A DNA stretch of 64,000 bases, taken from NCBI GenBank assembly GCA_023634235.1, contig JAMKCF010000008.1, positions 16,985,558-17,049,557 of the forward strand, read 5' to 3'. The notes under the pieces were generated by a model, which was not told the DNA's origin, ran no database searches, and was given only the letters and a program-made list of their open reading frames with translations. The position numbers and the translations under genes were made by a program. Source of the DNA: Pisaster brevispinus (taxonomy: Eukaryota; Echinodermata; Asteroidea; Forcipulatida; Asteriidae). Positions 8,801 through 20,600 of this stretch are shown here, one piece after another; position 1 is the first letter of the stretch, and every line of letters begins with the position of its first letter.

Positions 8801-11800
8801 CAGCAGCTGGGGCCCAGTTGCAGTTGGCAGCAGCTGGGGCCCAGTTGCAGTTGGCAGCAGCTGGGGCCCAGTTGCAGTTGGCAGCAGCTGGGGCCCAGTT
8901 GCAGTTGGCAGCAGCTGGGGCCCAGTTGCAGTTGGCAGCAGCTGGGGCCCAGTTGCAGTTGGCAGCAGCTGGGGCCCAGTTGCAGTTGGCAGCAGCTGGG
9001 GCCCAGTTGCAGTTGGCAGCAGCTGGGGCCCAGTTGCAGTTGGCAGCAGCTGGGGCCCAGTTGCAGTTGGCAGCAGCTGGGGCCCAGTTGCAGTTGGCAG
9101 CAGCTGGGGCCCAGTTGCAGTTGGCAGCAGCTGGGGCCCAGTTGCAGTTGGCAGCAGCTGGGGCCCAGTTGCAGTTGGCAGCAGCTGGGGCCCAGTTGCA
9201 GTTGGCAGCAGCTGGGGCCCAGTTGCAGTTGGCAGCAGCTGGGGCCCAGTTGCAGTTGGCAGCAGCTGGGGCCCAGTTGCAGTTGGCAGCAGCTGGGGCC
9301 CAGTTGCAGTTGGCAGCAGCTGGGGCCCAGTTGCAGTTGGCAGCAGCTGGGGCCCAGTTGCAGTTGGCAGCAGCTGGGGCCCAGTTGCAGTTGGCAGCAG
9401 CTGGGGCCCAGTTGCAGTTGGCAGCAGCTGGGGCCCAGTTGCAGTTGGCAGCAGCTGGGGCCCAGTTGCAGTTGGCAGCAGCTGGGGCCCAGTTGCAGTT
9501 GGCAGCAGCTGGGGCCCAGTTGCAGTTGGCAGCAGCTGGGGCCCAGTTGCAGTTGGCAGCAGCTGGGGCCCAGTTGCAGTTGGCAGCAGCTGGGGCCCAG
9601 TTGCAGTTGGCAGCAGCTGGGGCCCAGTTGCAGTTGGCAGCAGCTGGGGCCCAGTTGCAGTTGGCAGCAGCTGGGGCCCAGTTGCAGTTGGCAGCAGCTG
9701 GGGCCCAGTTGCAGTTGGCAGCAGCTGGGGCCCAGTTGCAGTTGGCAGCAGCTGGGGCCCAGTTGCAGTTGGCAGCAGCTGGGGCCCAGTTGCAGTTGGC
9801 AGCAGCTGGGGCCCAGTTGCAGTTGGCAGCAGCTGGGGCCCAGTTGCAGTTGGCAGCAGCTGGGGCCCAGTTGCAGTTGGCAGCAGCTGGGGCCCAGTTG
9901 CAGTTGGCAGCAGCTGGGGCCCAGTTGCAGTTGGCAGCAGCTGGGGCCCAGTTGCAGTTGGCAGCAGCTGGGGCCCAGTTGCAGTTGGCAGCAGCTGGGG
10001 CCCAGTTGCAGTTGGCAGCAGCTGGGGCCCAGTTGCAGTTGGCAGCAGCTGGGGCCCAGTTGCAGTTGGCAGCAGCTGGGGCCCAGTTGCAGTTGGCAGC
10101 AGCTGGGGCCCAGTTGCAGTTGGCAGCAGCTGGGGCCCAGTTGCAGTTGGCAGCAGCTGGGGCCCAGTTGCAGTTGGCAGCAGCTGGGGCCCAGTTGCAG
10201 TTGGCAGCAGCTGGGGCCCAGTTGCAGTTGGCAGCAGCTGGGGCCCAGTTGCAGTTGGCAGCAGCTGGGGCCCAGTTGCAGTTGGCAGCAGCTGGGGCCC
10301 AGTTGCAGTTGGCAGCAGCTGGGGCCCAGTTGCAGTTGGCAGCAGCTGGGGCCCAGTTGCAGTTGGCAGCAGCTGGGGCCCAGTTGCAGTTGGCAGCAGC
10401 TGGGGCCCAGTTGCAGTTGGCAGCAGCTGGGGCCCAGTTGCAGTTGGCAGCAGCTGGGGCCCAGTTGCAGTTGGCAGCAGCTGGGGCCCAGTTGCAGTTG
10501 GCAGCAGCTGGGGCCCAGTTGCAGTTGGCAGCAGCTGGGGCCCAGTTGCAGTTGGCAGCAGCTGGGGCCCAGTTGCAGTTGGCAGCAGCTGGGGCCCAGT
10601 TGCAGTTGGCAGCAGCTGGGGCCCAGTTGCAGTTGGCAGCAGCTGGGGCCCAGTTGCAGTTGGCAGCAGCTGGGGCCCAGTTGCAGTTGGCAGCAGCTGG
10701 GGCCCAGTTGCAGTTGGCAGCAGCTGGGGCCCAGTTGCAGTTGGCAGCAGCTGGGGCCCAGTTGCAGTTGGCAGCAGCTGGGGCCCAGTTGCAGTTGGCA
10801 GCAGCTGGGGCCCAGTTGCAGTTGGCAGCAGCTGGGGCCCAGTTGCAGTTGGCAGCAGCTGGGGCCCAGTTGCAGTTGGCAGCAGCTGGGGCCCAGTTGC
10901 AGTTGGCAGCAGCTGGGGCCCAGTTGCAGTTGGCAGCAGCTGGGGCCCAGTTGCAGTTGGCAGCAGCTGGGGCCCAGTTGCAGTTGGCAGCAGCTGGGGC
11001 CCAGTTGCAGTTGGCAGCAGCTGGGGCCCAGTTGCAGTTGGCAGCAGCTGGGGCCCAGTTGCAGTTGGCAGCAGCTGGGGCCCAGTTGCAGTTGGCAGCA
11101 GCTGGGGCCCAGTTGCAGTTGGCAGCAGCTGGGGCCCAGTTGCAGTTGGCAGCAGCTGGGGCCCAGTTGCAGTTGGCAGCAGCTGGGGCCCAGTTGCAGT
11201 TGGCAGCAGCTGGGGCCCAGTTGCAGTTGGCAGCAGCTGGGGCCCAGTTGCAGTTGGCAGCAGCTGGGGCCCAGTTGCAGTTGGCAGCAGCTGGGGCCCA
11301 GTTGCAGTTGGCAGCAGCTGGGGCCCAGTTGCAGTTGGCAGCAGCTGGGGCCCAGTTGCAGTTGGCAGCAGCTGGGGCCCAGTTGCAGTTGGCAGCAGCT
11401 GGGGCCCAGTTGCAGTTGGCAGCAGCTGGGGCCCAGTTGCAGTTGGCAGCAGCTGGGGCCCAGTTGCAGTTGGCAGCAGCTGGGGCCCAGTTGCAGTTGG
11501 CAGCAGCTGGGGCCCAGTTGCAGTTGGCAGCAGCTGGGGCCCAGTTGCAGTTGGCAGCAGCTGGGGCCCAGTTGCAGTTGGCAGCAGCTGGGGCCCAGTT
11601 GCAGTTGGCAGCAGCTGGGGCCCAGTTGCAGTTGGCAGCAGCTGGGGCCCAGTTGCAGTTGGCAGCAGCTGGGGCCCAGTTGCAGTTGGCAGCAGCTGGG
11701 GCCCAGTTGCAGTTGGCAGCAGCTGGGGCCCAGTTGCAGTTGGCAGCAGCTGGGGCCCAGTTGCAGTTGGCAGCAGCTGGGGCCCAGTTGCAGTTGGCAG

Positions 11801-13963
11801 CAGCTGGGGCCCAGTTGCAGTTGGCAGCAGCTGGGGCCCAGTTGCAGTTGGCAGCAGCTGGGGCCCAGTTGCAGTTGGCAGCAGCTGGGGCCCAGTTGCA
11901 GTTGGCAGCAGCTGGGGCCCAGTTGCAGTTGGCAGCAGCTGGGGCCCAGTTGCAGTTGGCAGCAGCTGGGGCCCAGTTGCAGTTGGCAGCAGCTGGGGCC
12001 CAGTTGCAGTTGGCAGCAGCTGGGGCCCAGTTGCAGTTGGCAGCAGCTGGGGCCCAGTTGCAGTTGGCAGCAGCTGGGGCCCAGTTGCAGTTGGCAGCAG
12101 CTGGGGCCCAGTTGCAGTTGGCAGCAGCTGGGGCCCAGTTGCAGTTGGCAGCAGCTGGGGCCCAGTTGCAGTTGGCAGCAGCTGGGGCCCAGTTGCAGTT
12201 GGCAGCAGCTGGGGCCCAGTTGCAGTTGGCAGCAGCTGGGGCCCAGTTGCAGTTGGCAGCAGCTGGGGCCCAGTTGCAGTTGGCAGCAGCTGGGGCCCAG
12301 TTGCAGTTGGCAGCAGCTGGGGCCCAGTTGCAGTTGGCAGCAGCTGGGGCCCAGTTGCAGTTGGCAGCAGCTGGGGCCCAGTTGCAGTTGGCAGCAGCTG
12401 GGGCCCAGTTGCAGTTGGCAGCAGCTGGGGCCCAGTTGCAGTTGGCAGCAGCTGGGGCCCAGTTGCAGTTGGCAGCAGCTGGGGCCCAGTTGCAGTTGGC
12501 AGCAGCTGGGGCCCAGTTGCAGTTGGCAGCAGCTGGGGCCCAGTTGCAGTTGGCAGCAGCTGGGGCCCAGTTGCAGTTGGCAGCAGCTGGGGCCCAGTTG
12601 CAGTTGGCAGCAGCTGGGGCCCAGTTGCAGTTGGCAGCAGCTGGGGCCCAGTTGCAGTTGGCAGCAGCTGGGGCCCAGTTGCAGTTGGCAGCAGCTGGGG
12701 CCCAGTTGCAGTTGGCAGCAGCTGGGGCCCAGTTGCAGTTGGCAGCAGCTGGGGCCCAGTTGCAGTTGGCAGCAGCTGGGGCCCAGTTGCAGTTGGCAGC
12801 AGCTGGGGCCCAGTTGCAGTTGGCAGCAGCTGGGGCCCAGTTGCAGTTGGCAGCAGCTGGGGCCCAGTTGCAGTTGGCAGCAGCTGGGGCCCAGTTGCAG
12901 TTGGCAGCAGCTGGGGCCCAGTTGCAGTTGGCAGCAGCTGGGGCCCAGTTGCAGTTGGCAGCAGCTGGGGCCCAGTTGCAGTTGGCAGCAGCTGGGGCCC
13001 AGTTGCAGTTGGCAGCAGCTGGGGCCCAGTTGCAGTTGGCAGCAGCTGGGGCCCAGTTGCAGTTGGCAGCAGCTGGGGCCCAGTTGCAGTTGGCAGCAGC
13101 TGGGGCCCAGTTGCAGTTGGCAGCAGCTGGGGCCCAGTTGCAGTTGGCAGCAGCTGGGGCCCAGTTGCAGTTGGCAGCAGCTGGGGCCCAGTTGCAGTTG
13201 GCAGCAGCTGGGGCCCAGTTGCAGTTGGCAGCAGCTGGGGCCCAGTTGCAGTTGGCAGCAGCTGGGGCCCAGTTGCAGTTGGCAGCAGCTGGGGCCCAGT
13301 TGCAGTTGGCAGCAGCTGGGGCCCAGTTGCAGTTGGCAGCAGCTGGGGCCCAGTTGCAGTTGGCAGCAGCTGGGGCCCAGTTGCAGTTGGCAGCAGCTGG
13401 GGCCCAGTTGCAGTTGGCAGCAGCTGGGGCCCAGTTGCAGTTGGCAGCAGCTGGGGCCCAGTTGCAGTTGGCAGCAGCTGGGGCCCAGTTGCAGTTGGCA
13501 GCAGCTGGGGCCCAGTTGCAGTTGGCAGCAGCTGGGGCCCAGTTGCAGTTGGCAGCAGCTGGGGCCCAGTTGCAGTTGGCAGCAGCTGGGGCCCAGTTGC
13601 AGTTGGCAGCAGCTGGGGCCCAGTTGCAGTTGGCAGCAGCTGGGGCCCAGTTGCAGTTGGCAGCAGCTGGGGCCCAGTTGCAGTTGGCAGCAGCTGGGGC
13701 CCAGTTGCAGTTGGCAGCAGCTGGGGCCCAGTTGCAGTTGGCAGCAGCTGGGGCCCAGTTGCAGTTGGCAGCAGCTGGGGCCCAGTTGCAGTTGGCAGCA
13801 GCTGGGGCCCAGTTGCAGTTGGCAGCAGCTGGGGCCCAGTTGCAGTTGGCAGCAGCTGGGGCCCAGTTGCAGTTGGCAGCAGCTGGGGCCCAGTTGCAGT
13901 TGGCAGCAGCTGGGGCCCAGTTGCAGTTGGCAGCAGCTGGGGCCCAGTTGCAGTTGGCAGCAG
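5858..13963. repeat. 27-bp minisatellite, about 300 tandem copies
   Basis: The unit contains TTGCAGTTGG, CAGCAGCTGG and GGCCCAG in order, with CAGCTG and GGGCCC palindromes. The phase repeats exactly every 540 bp (20 units) from start to end, and no variant unit was seen by eye. 8.1 kb divided by 27 gives about 300 copies. Because 27 is a multiple of three and the unit lacks stops in several frames, reading frames of more than 2,700 codons exist on both strands (nonapeptides AAANCNWAP, AQLQLAAAG, GPSCSWQQL). There is no evidence of a gene: no conserved flanking domain, and competing frames are equally open. The array ends in CAGCCCCGCCG near 13970. Confidence 0.97.
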
Positions 13964-14480
13964 CCCCGCCGTGATTCGATCCTCTCACCTTCTCTCTTGT
14001 AGTCGCTCGGCCTACCTCTGGGCTAAGTTACTGCCCACCACCACCCTCTGTTTGTTCCAATATATAGTGTTAATCTAAATTTTTATGAAGGTAAAAAGAA
14101 ATTAGTTCTTTGGTTTGAGCCTACCTGGGCTCGAACCCGGCTTTTGCGATGTGCAAGACCATCACTTAACTAGTTTTGCTAACTTACTGATCTACTGGAA
14201 GTTTGCTTTTTTTTAGATATAAATATTTCTTTACCTTTTTAATTAAGATAAAAAAACATAAACCAGCCTGGGCTCGAACCTGGTTCTTGCGATTTGCACT
14301 ACCTTAAACTATCCACTTGCGCTAACTTGCCAGCTCATAAATTGTGCTTTATATTTACGTTATAAATAATTTGTTACACAACAGTTGAAAAAAAAAGTTA
14401 AATGCTGTGCTTCGAACCGGGGTCTTGTACTATGCACTACCACGACCAACTCTTCGTATTTAGTTGCGCTGACTGTTCTC
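13964..14480 (-). repeat. Tandem tRNA-like units (about four, roughly 140-147-bp spacing)
   Basis: On the minus strand each unit has a B-box-like motif (GATCGAATCAC at about 13970-13983; GGTTCGAGCCC forms at about 14126 and 14270; CCGGTTCGAAGC at about 14415) and an A-box-like motif (for example TTAGCGCAAGTGG near 14320). Linkers are AT-rich. They resemble decayed tRNA-derived SINE heads or tRNA pseudogenes. No unit forms a clean cloverleaf by eye. Confidence 0.55.
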
Positions 14481-15215
14481 ACGGTATTTGCAACTGGGCC
14501 CGGCTGCGATATGTTTTCCCGCTCAGTTGAGGCAGAACCAAAAGAGGGCGTTGTTTGCCTTCCATAGGTCATGAATATTAAAAGCTGCATAATACATGTT
14601 AACAGATAATTTTCTAACATGTTACTATTCATAATGAAGGGTACAAATTCTTTACACAAGACGTAGTTGACTCTACCGCATATGCAATTGCGTGTATTTT
14701 AGATGGAAAATGGTGTTTGTATAACTACTAATTAGTTGACCAAATTAGCCAGCTCAAAAATGTGGTATGCCCAGTGCCCAGTCTTCAAGATTCTGGGCTA
14801 AAACTTCCTTTTTTATTCATAACGAAGGGTACAAACTCTTTTCAAATTATGTTATAGTATTTAAACTGCATAACAAAAAAAATGACATAACACACGCACA
14901 TTGTCTCCGTGTTTGCGGCTAATTTTCTGTTATTTAGCGACTTGTTTTTGTTTGTTTATTGCTTTTCAATGATGAATAGCTATAACATTTCAATATTATC
15001 AAGAGAAAATCTGCAAGTTATGGCTAGAATTTCAGTATTTGTTCGGATAACGTAACGGATTCGCCGACAGAAATGAGCCAAATGAGCCATTTTGTCACCT
15101 CCCTATACTGCATGTGTTCTAATTTCGTGAATACGCGGCTGGCCGTTCCGCGAATATGCGGCTGGCTAATTTGGGCCCAATACTGTGCTAGCTTCAGCTC
15201 GGTCTTTTTCACTGG
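14480..15215. repeat. Right end of the large element with subterminal repeats
   Basis: Read on the minus strand, this stretch carries ATTAGCCGC, TACCCTTCGTT, ACTGGGCACTGGGC, GAGCTGGCTAATT and ACTAATTAG, a second TACCCTTCATT, and then the outer terminal repeat. It mirrors 2740-5000. No gene is seen. Confidence 0.6.
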
Positions 15216-15399
15216 TACCCGTTGAGGTACCTGGCTGGCAACTGCACTCTCTTACGAGTAACCCGTCATCCTCCCGACGGTCGCTTAGGGTTCCGTCTGT
15301 CTTTCACTTTCCACCTACGCTACGACTGTTTTATGATAAATACACATACACCCGAAACTGTTTTATGAGTACTGTACGGAAATCATATGACCGGGCAGG

Positions 15400-15660
15400 G
15401 CAATCAGGTTAGCATAGTGGGTTCTGTCCCTGCCTTTCACCTCTGTAGACCCCGGTTCGATACCCGGACTGGAGCTTTGAATGTGGATTAGGTTTTCAGT
15501 CCTTGCTCTATGTTATGACTGCGTGGGTTTTCCCTATAAGGGTTTTTCTCCCACGTCTAAAACTGATATTTCTTCATTGTCTTCTTTTCACTAAAGTTGG
15601 TGTGATGTTTCCATTAGGATGCTTTGCTGACTAAATAATTTGGATTCAGATTCAAATTCA
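15400..15660 (+). repeat. tRNA-derived SINE, GCGTGGGTTTTCC family
   Basis: The head has A-box-like GGTTAGCATAGTGGG and B box GGTTCGATACC (about 15454-15464). The body has TTTTCAGTCC, GCGTGGGTTTTCCC and CTCCCACGTCTAAAACTG. The same order is found at 37165-37345, and antisense pieces are at 1330 and 41090. Confidence 0.75.
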
Positions 15661-16270
15661 GCCTGTTTTTAGTGGCGCACTGTGCAAGGAGAGGTGTTTT
15701 GGCGGCCCAGAGACTCTTTTGATTGTTATTCAAAGAGGGAACGGGGAAGAAGTCGGAGAAATGGTCAACCTATACCTTCAAATGCCTACCTATAATAGAA
15801 GCCCCCAACCACCCCCAACAATGACAGTATTTTCTTCCCAACCCCCACCCCTAGGAATCATATGCATATCATTTGTGATCACAAGCTAGCTGACGTAATC
15901 CCAGATGCAGTCTGTCCCCCACTCAATAATCCGGAACAGAGTATATTAATGACTGAAACTTCCCCTTACCCCCCCCCCCACCCCTCCCCACCCCTCCCCA
16001 CCCCTCCCCACCCCTCCCCACCCCTCCCCAAGCTCAACCCCTCAAACCACCACCCAACAAATGTCACACTGTTGAAAAAAATCCTGACATTTACCAATGC
16101 GACTCAGTTATTTTTTCTTTTTCAATTCTGATTTTAATAACGATTTGCAGTTTGTACCAAACACAATTACTTACAATATTATCATATCTCCATTCTTAAA
16201 CATAAATCATTTCTTGCTTTTTTAATTTCTCATATTATTTATTACCGGGGGGGGGGGGGGGGGGGGGGTA
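15661..16270. repeat. Intergenic stretch with simple repeats
   Basis: It holds a C-rich (CCCCACCCCT)n tract at about 15969-16030 and a 21-22-base G run at about 16247-16268. No gene is seen. The G run is a likely assembly weak point. Confidence 0.75.
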
Positions 16271-16390
16271 AAGTGCAAAATCACAGAGTAACAATTAGTT
16301 TCTTACACTAGCCAGCTAGTATGAGCCTTCCTGTGCGGTATACATTTGCCTAAAAACAAAGTGGCAGTCCCAGTGAACATATCCAGCCAC

Positions 16391-16602
16391 TAAAGGAGCT
16401 GTGTCGTCGTGACCAAAGCAGGCCTGTGTTATGGACTCGGAATTATGAACACTTACCCAGTTACTGCACGTGCATGCGCCCTCCAGAGTCATACTATGGA
16501 GGGATCGGGCACGCGTGTCGTGTGCAGTTACTGGTTGAGAGTTCATGATCATCCATGTACAGCCACAGGCCTGCTTGAATCATGATGACACAGCCCCTTT
16601 AA
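16391..16602. mobile_element. MITE with AAAGGAGCTGTGTC inverted ends
   Basis: The left end TAAAGGAGCTGTGTCGTCG and the right end GATGACACAGCCCCTTTA pair, followed by CAGGCCTGTG in both arms. A fragment of the same family lies at 39081-39127. Confidence 0.7.
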
Positions 16603-17290
16603 TATCAATTCTTATACCTTTTTTTTTCAATAATCAGCATTCTATCTTACAATTGTGATTTTAATTTTCAAAAAAAAAAACACTTAAACCCGACGCTTTT
16701 ACTGTTACAGTTTTTATACCTTGGTTCTATTTATGGTTTTTATATTCTTTAGGTAAGCTTTATTTTCTTTTAATTACCACAGTTTTTTTACTAGGGTTTT
16801 GAGTTGATTGATTTTACGGTCTGTTTTGAACTTTCTTGTAGCATAGAGAAAGGACAGACCTTTCTCTATTGTTGTAGTTAGTTTCTTGTAGTTTGTTTTT
16901 TAACTAAAATCCTCTTCTTGGCTTATTTGTATTTAAGTTATGCTTTTCAGTCAAATTTTCCACTTGTAGTTGATGTTGTCTTAAGGACTTCGGTGATTGA
17001 AATAACAATTTTACATCTATAAATAATAACACTTGTTTTCCTTTTTTGCAGCATTACACATCGAAACACCAATCTGGGCTCAATTTAATGGCACTGTACT
17101 GTGGAATAGCACTCCCCACTAATGGCGTCACTTTTGTTCAAAATACCCACCTATCACACAAACATTCCACCACTTACGCAATCATCACATCATCAGCACA
17201 CCACATTGCACTAGTAGTTAAGTCAGTGCACGCGAGTACAAAATCAAACTTGGGACATGTACACGCCCATTATGTTAGTGAAACTGCCGT
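16603..17290. other. Intergenic, no recognisable feature
   Basis: AT-rich sequence downstream of the ORC6 stop. The ORC6 3' UTR should lie in about 17.3-17.7 kb, but no polyadenylation signal can be singled out. Confidence 0.4.
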
Positions 17291-17450
17291 CGATTTCACT
17301 AAACTCTTCCTAACTTAGGATTAATCTTAGGAATTAGGACGAGTCCCAGCCTTGCACTGTAACATGTAAACCTTAAGATTAATCCTAAGTTAGGACTAGT
17401 TACTCGTCCTAACTCGAGATAGAATTAATCCTAGCGTTTCGTGAAATCCG
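17291..17450. mobile_element. Foldback element with TTAGGATTAATCTTAGG arms, 3' of ORC6
   Basis: The left arm (GATTTCAC, TCCTAACTTAGGATTAATC) pairs with the right arm (GATTAATCCTAAGTTAGGA, and GTGAAATC at the end). Outer ends GATTTCAC/GTGAAATC also occur, in similar form, in the element at 24752-24900. Confidence 0.7.
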
Positions 17451-17589
17451 CTGCTGGACTCGTTTGTCTGAGATCCAGTTACTTAGCTTCTAGTTTTAGC
17501 ATTCATGCGGAGAGCTATTCTATAACTTACACAACGCTATGGCCCATAGAAATACACATTTTACAGGGCGTAGTAATCGCAAAATTCTT

Positions 17590-17620
17590 TGGTAACCAGC
17601 GCCATGAAATTGGGCCCTGT
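17590..17620. repeat. Small fragment of the GCTTAGCA SINE-like family in the ORC6 3' region
   Basis: GGTAACCAGC joined to CATGAAATTGGGCCC, the two hallmark pieces of the family, lie directly next to each other through an internal deletion. Confidence 0.5.
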
Positions 17621-17685
17621 AGGTCTGTAGTTTCCACTACAGGTTTTCCCTGCAGTCTTTGGATCTTTAAGTTGTTCCTCTTTTG

Positions 17686-20600
17686 TCATGTCTTTGAGTT
17701 TGCTCCTTCCAGTATTCTTCTTTTCCACTCTTCATAGTCGCTGTTTGTGGCACCATTTTGCTTCTTGGCGAGCTGCTTTTTTGGAGGGCTACACTCTTCT
17801 GGAAAATTAATTTCAAGATAAACTAACTATATATGAGGCTGAGTGAGATGAAATGTAATAAAAAATGTATCTGTTGATACAATTAGCAACTCTATTTGAA
17901 TCATAAATTGAGTACACCCAAATCTTTACGATTATTTCAGCTGATTCTGCGATTTGTAAATTTATAATAAACCGTTAATAAATGAATGAATGAACGAATG
18001 AATGAATGAATGGATACAGGAAATACGCAATTTAAAATAAACTAAATTTGTTGTGTCATTTGTGAGAAATCCACAACTTGGACATGTAGATGGCATCATC
18101 ATGCATTTGCATGAGTGCTGCATTCTTGTCAGTTTGCAGGCTGTGTAAAGTTTATTTAACCATCAATTTGAACGTTTACCAACTCGCTCAGTTCACCAGC
18201 CAGTGGAAGTTTTTAATCAGTAACTTTTTGAGAAAATATTGAGCATCTATTATTCTACAATGCTTCTTTTTATTTCTATATATCATCCACCAACTGATAT
18301 TTTTTCACTTAGAGCTTTCTCTCTTCTTTAACTTACCTTCAAATGACTTTTCCAGATCATCAAGCCAATGTCCCTGTCGTTTTGACTTACTCGTACTTTT
18401 GTCACCTACCGAGAGAAAGAATATGGGGGAATTTTTTTTTTATTAATGGCAAAAGATATCCACATACTAGATCACACTAAACAAACTATGCTCTTCAAGG
18501 TATGTTTCTTCAATGGGTATTTGGAAAAGTGCATTCATGCCAATCCTCTCTAGTTCATAAAAGCCCACAAGACAACGAACCTTTGAAAAATGCATCAACT
18601 CAAGGGTCACATTTTGAGAAATCACAAACTGTGTAGGCCCTATCCTGAGTCAATACATCACATGCATGCACATCTGCCATATGCACAAGGATTTGGCTAC
18701 ATCCGGCTCCAAAGATGGCATTTGTTTGTGTGTGATTTTACCAAAAATCACTCATTTCATCCTTCAACAACAAATTCTTTTAACAGAAACTAACAATTCT
18801 GGTGAGACTCTGCAAAACATTACTGGAGGGCAAGTTCCAAATTTATTTTGCATGCATACATTCTTGAAGAAACCATTGTTCGATGCATTTCCTATTGGTT
18901 TCTGGCAATCGGAGCCAGTTTGTGTATCGTGGACATGTCTCACAAACTACGTCACACAGGATAAAGACATCAATGAACACTCTAGACTATAATACCCACC
19001 AAGTGTTACCTTTTACATCTATTATAAAAGTTTATTTTCAATAGTGTTTTTAACCTGACAAATTATTCTTTGTAAGAAGTTTTAGTCAATGCTTTTTAAA
19101 TTCTCCCATCTGAAGGATAATAAAGTTTCTGTTGCTGCCTTACCTATTACAGCCGTAGCATGTTTAGTGAGCTCTGAGCAAAGTCTATCAAATGTTGACC
19201 TCTTGACCCCAGCGACTGCCACGTATTTACTCTTTTCTGCTTTAATTTTCAGGTGTCTGCAAGAAAATTTTTAATTAACTTTAAAATTAACAACAATGAT
19301 ATTGAGTACATTAACTTGGATCATGATATTATTGTCAATTTCTAAAACCAAGGATGCCTCAAAAGTGAACTTAATCACTGAAGCTCACAGGCTTGAGGAA
19401 ACCTGTAAACAAGGGTGCTTGTTTCTGTGAACCAGAAAAACAGCGGTTAACCCCTACTCTTCCATGATGTTCTGGGTATTTTTACATTTACTACCAATCC
19501 TAGTGCATAGGACCTGCTGCTTTTTACATCCCATCCGAAAGACAAAACATTTATGATAAAGTATCTTGCTCAACGACAAGCATCATGACCAGCTAGGCCA
19601 GGATTCAAACCCACACACTGTGAACGACAGAACTTAAATACGGTGCACTAGACTACTAGACGTCGAGCCCCAATTCTTCACAAATACTTCATTTGTACTT
19701 ACTCACATGGTAGGCCCCCAAAATGTTTCTCATTTTACTGTTAGTTTCAATAAAAACCCCAAAACAATCTTGGGTTCTGACTCAGTCAACTTTCTTGAGG
19801 AAATAACTATTTCAACAAGCTTCCAATAGGCATGTAATCACAATGCACTGGTTCCTAGATTAGGCCTACTAGATACATACCTACATGCTGTGTACAGGCT
19901 ACCAGTTGTGAATAATGGTCCATTAAAGTTGACATCTTCTTTTGTAGACTCCGACATTTTGCCATCAAACTCTTTCCTGTATCTGAAGAAATTAAAAGTT
20001 CACATACATGTAATTACATCAAGTGGAAAAAAATAAAGGTACACAGACAAGACCATCCTACTCTTGTTGTAAATAATACAACTGTGCACCAGACTACATT
20101 TTTTCATATTTAATGTGTACTGTGTAGATACTTTTACCACCCGATATCATAATGCTGGCTGGCACAGTTATCTACCATTCAAAACGACAGTGGGTGGTAT
20201 TAAATGGTCAGACAGTAGGAGGGTTGACTGTGTACATGATGCACTGTAAAGATGTACTACATTATATCATATTGCAGGCTGCCACAGTTTGCCATTCAAA
20301 AATGACAGTGGATGTTATTGAATAGTCAGACAGTACGTAGGTTAATATTTATTCAAAAGATACTTTAAGGTTCAAGGCTGTCATTTCTATTTCATTGATT
20401 CTCACCTGAAATTACCATGGAAGTTATACTTTTACTTTTATGCTTAGCTACATGGCTTCATTGTTTGCAAGAAATGTTGTATAGCAATGTTGTAACCTAG
20501 TAAAGGTTCCTAAAGTCAGGTCAAGTCAAGCAAAGGATTGCAACTTGAGTCGAAGTCACTGACTTCATACTGTTTTTTTAGCGATAGATTGGTTACCAGT

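Larger units (their letters stand above)
2735..15215. mobile_element. Large (about 12.5 kb) element with diverged terminal inverted repeats and subterminal repeats
   Basis: About 100 bp at 2740-2850 match the reverse complement of 15095-15215. Shared in the same order are CTGAAGCTAGC, GGGCCCAA, a GTATTC/CATATTC step, GCGTATTCA, GAAAATAAGAA/GAAATTAGAA, CATGC, and GGTGGTGA/GGAGGTGA. Further in, both sides carry the same subterminal motifs in opposite orientation: TACCCTTCATG (right: TACCCTTCGTT and TACCCTTCATT), ACTGGGCAC, GAGGTGGCTAATT (right: GAGCTGGCTAATT), and ACTAATTA. This layout fits a foldback-like or other large DNA transposon. No transposase was recognised and no target-site duplication could be fixed, so superfamily and exact ends are open. 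The interior holds a nested LINE, a protease-like fragment, the 27-bp array and tRNA-like units. Confidence 0.6.

Noticed and set aside
5631..13988. Open frames of more than 2,700 codons over the 27-bp array as a giant protein gene
   Set aside because: Equally long frames exist in three readings on both strands because the unit length is a multiple of three. No flanking domain, splice or promoter evidence.
15969..16268. CRISPR-like or other regular array in the C/G-rich tracts
   Set aside because: Plain simple-sequence and homopolymer runs without spacers, in an animal genome.
18590..18992. Two overlapping plus-strand frames in ORC6 intron 5
   Set aside because: No domain, no splice context, opposite strand within a well-supported intron.
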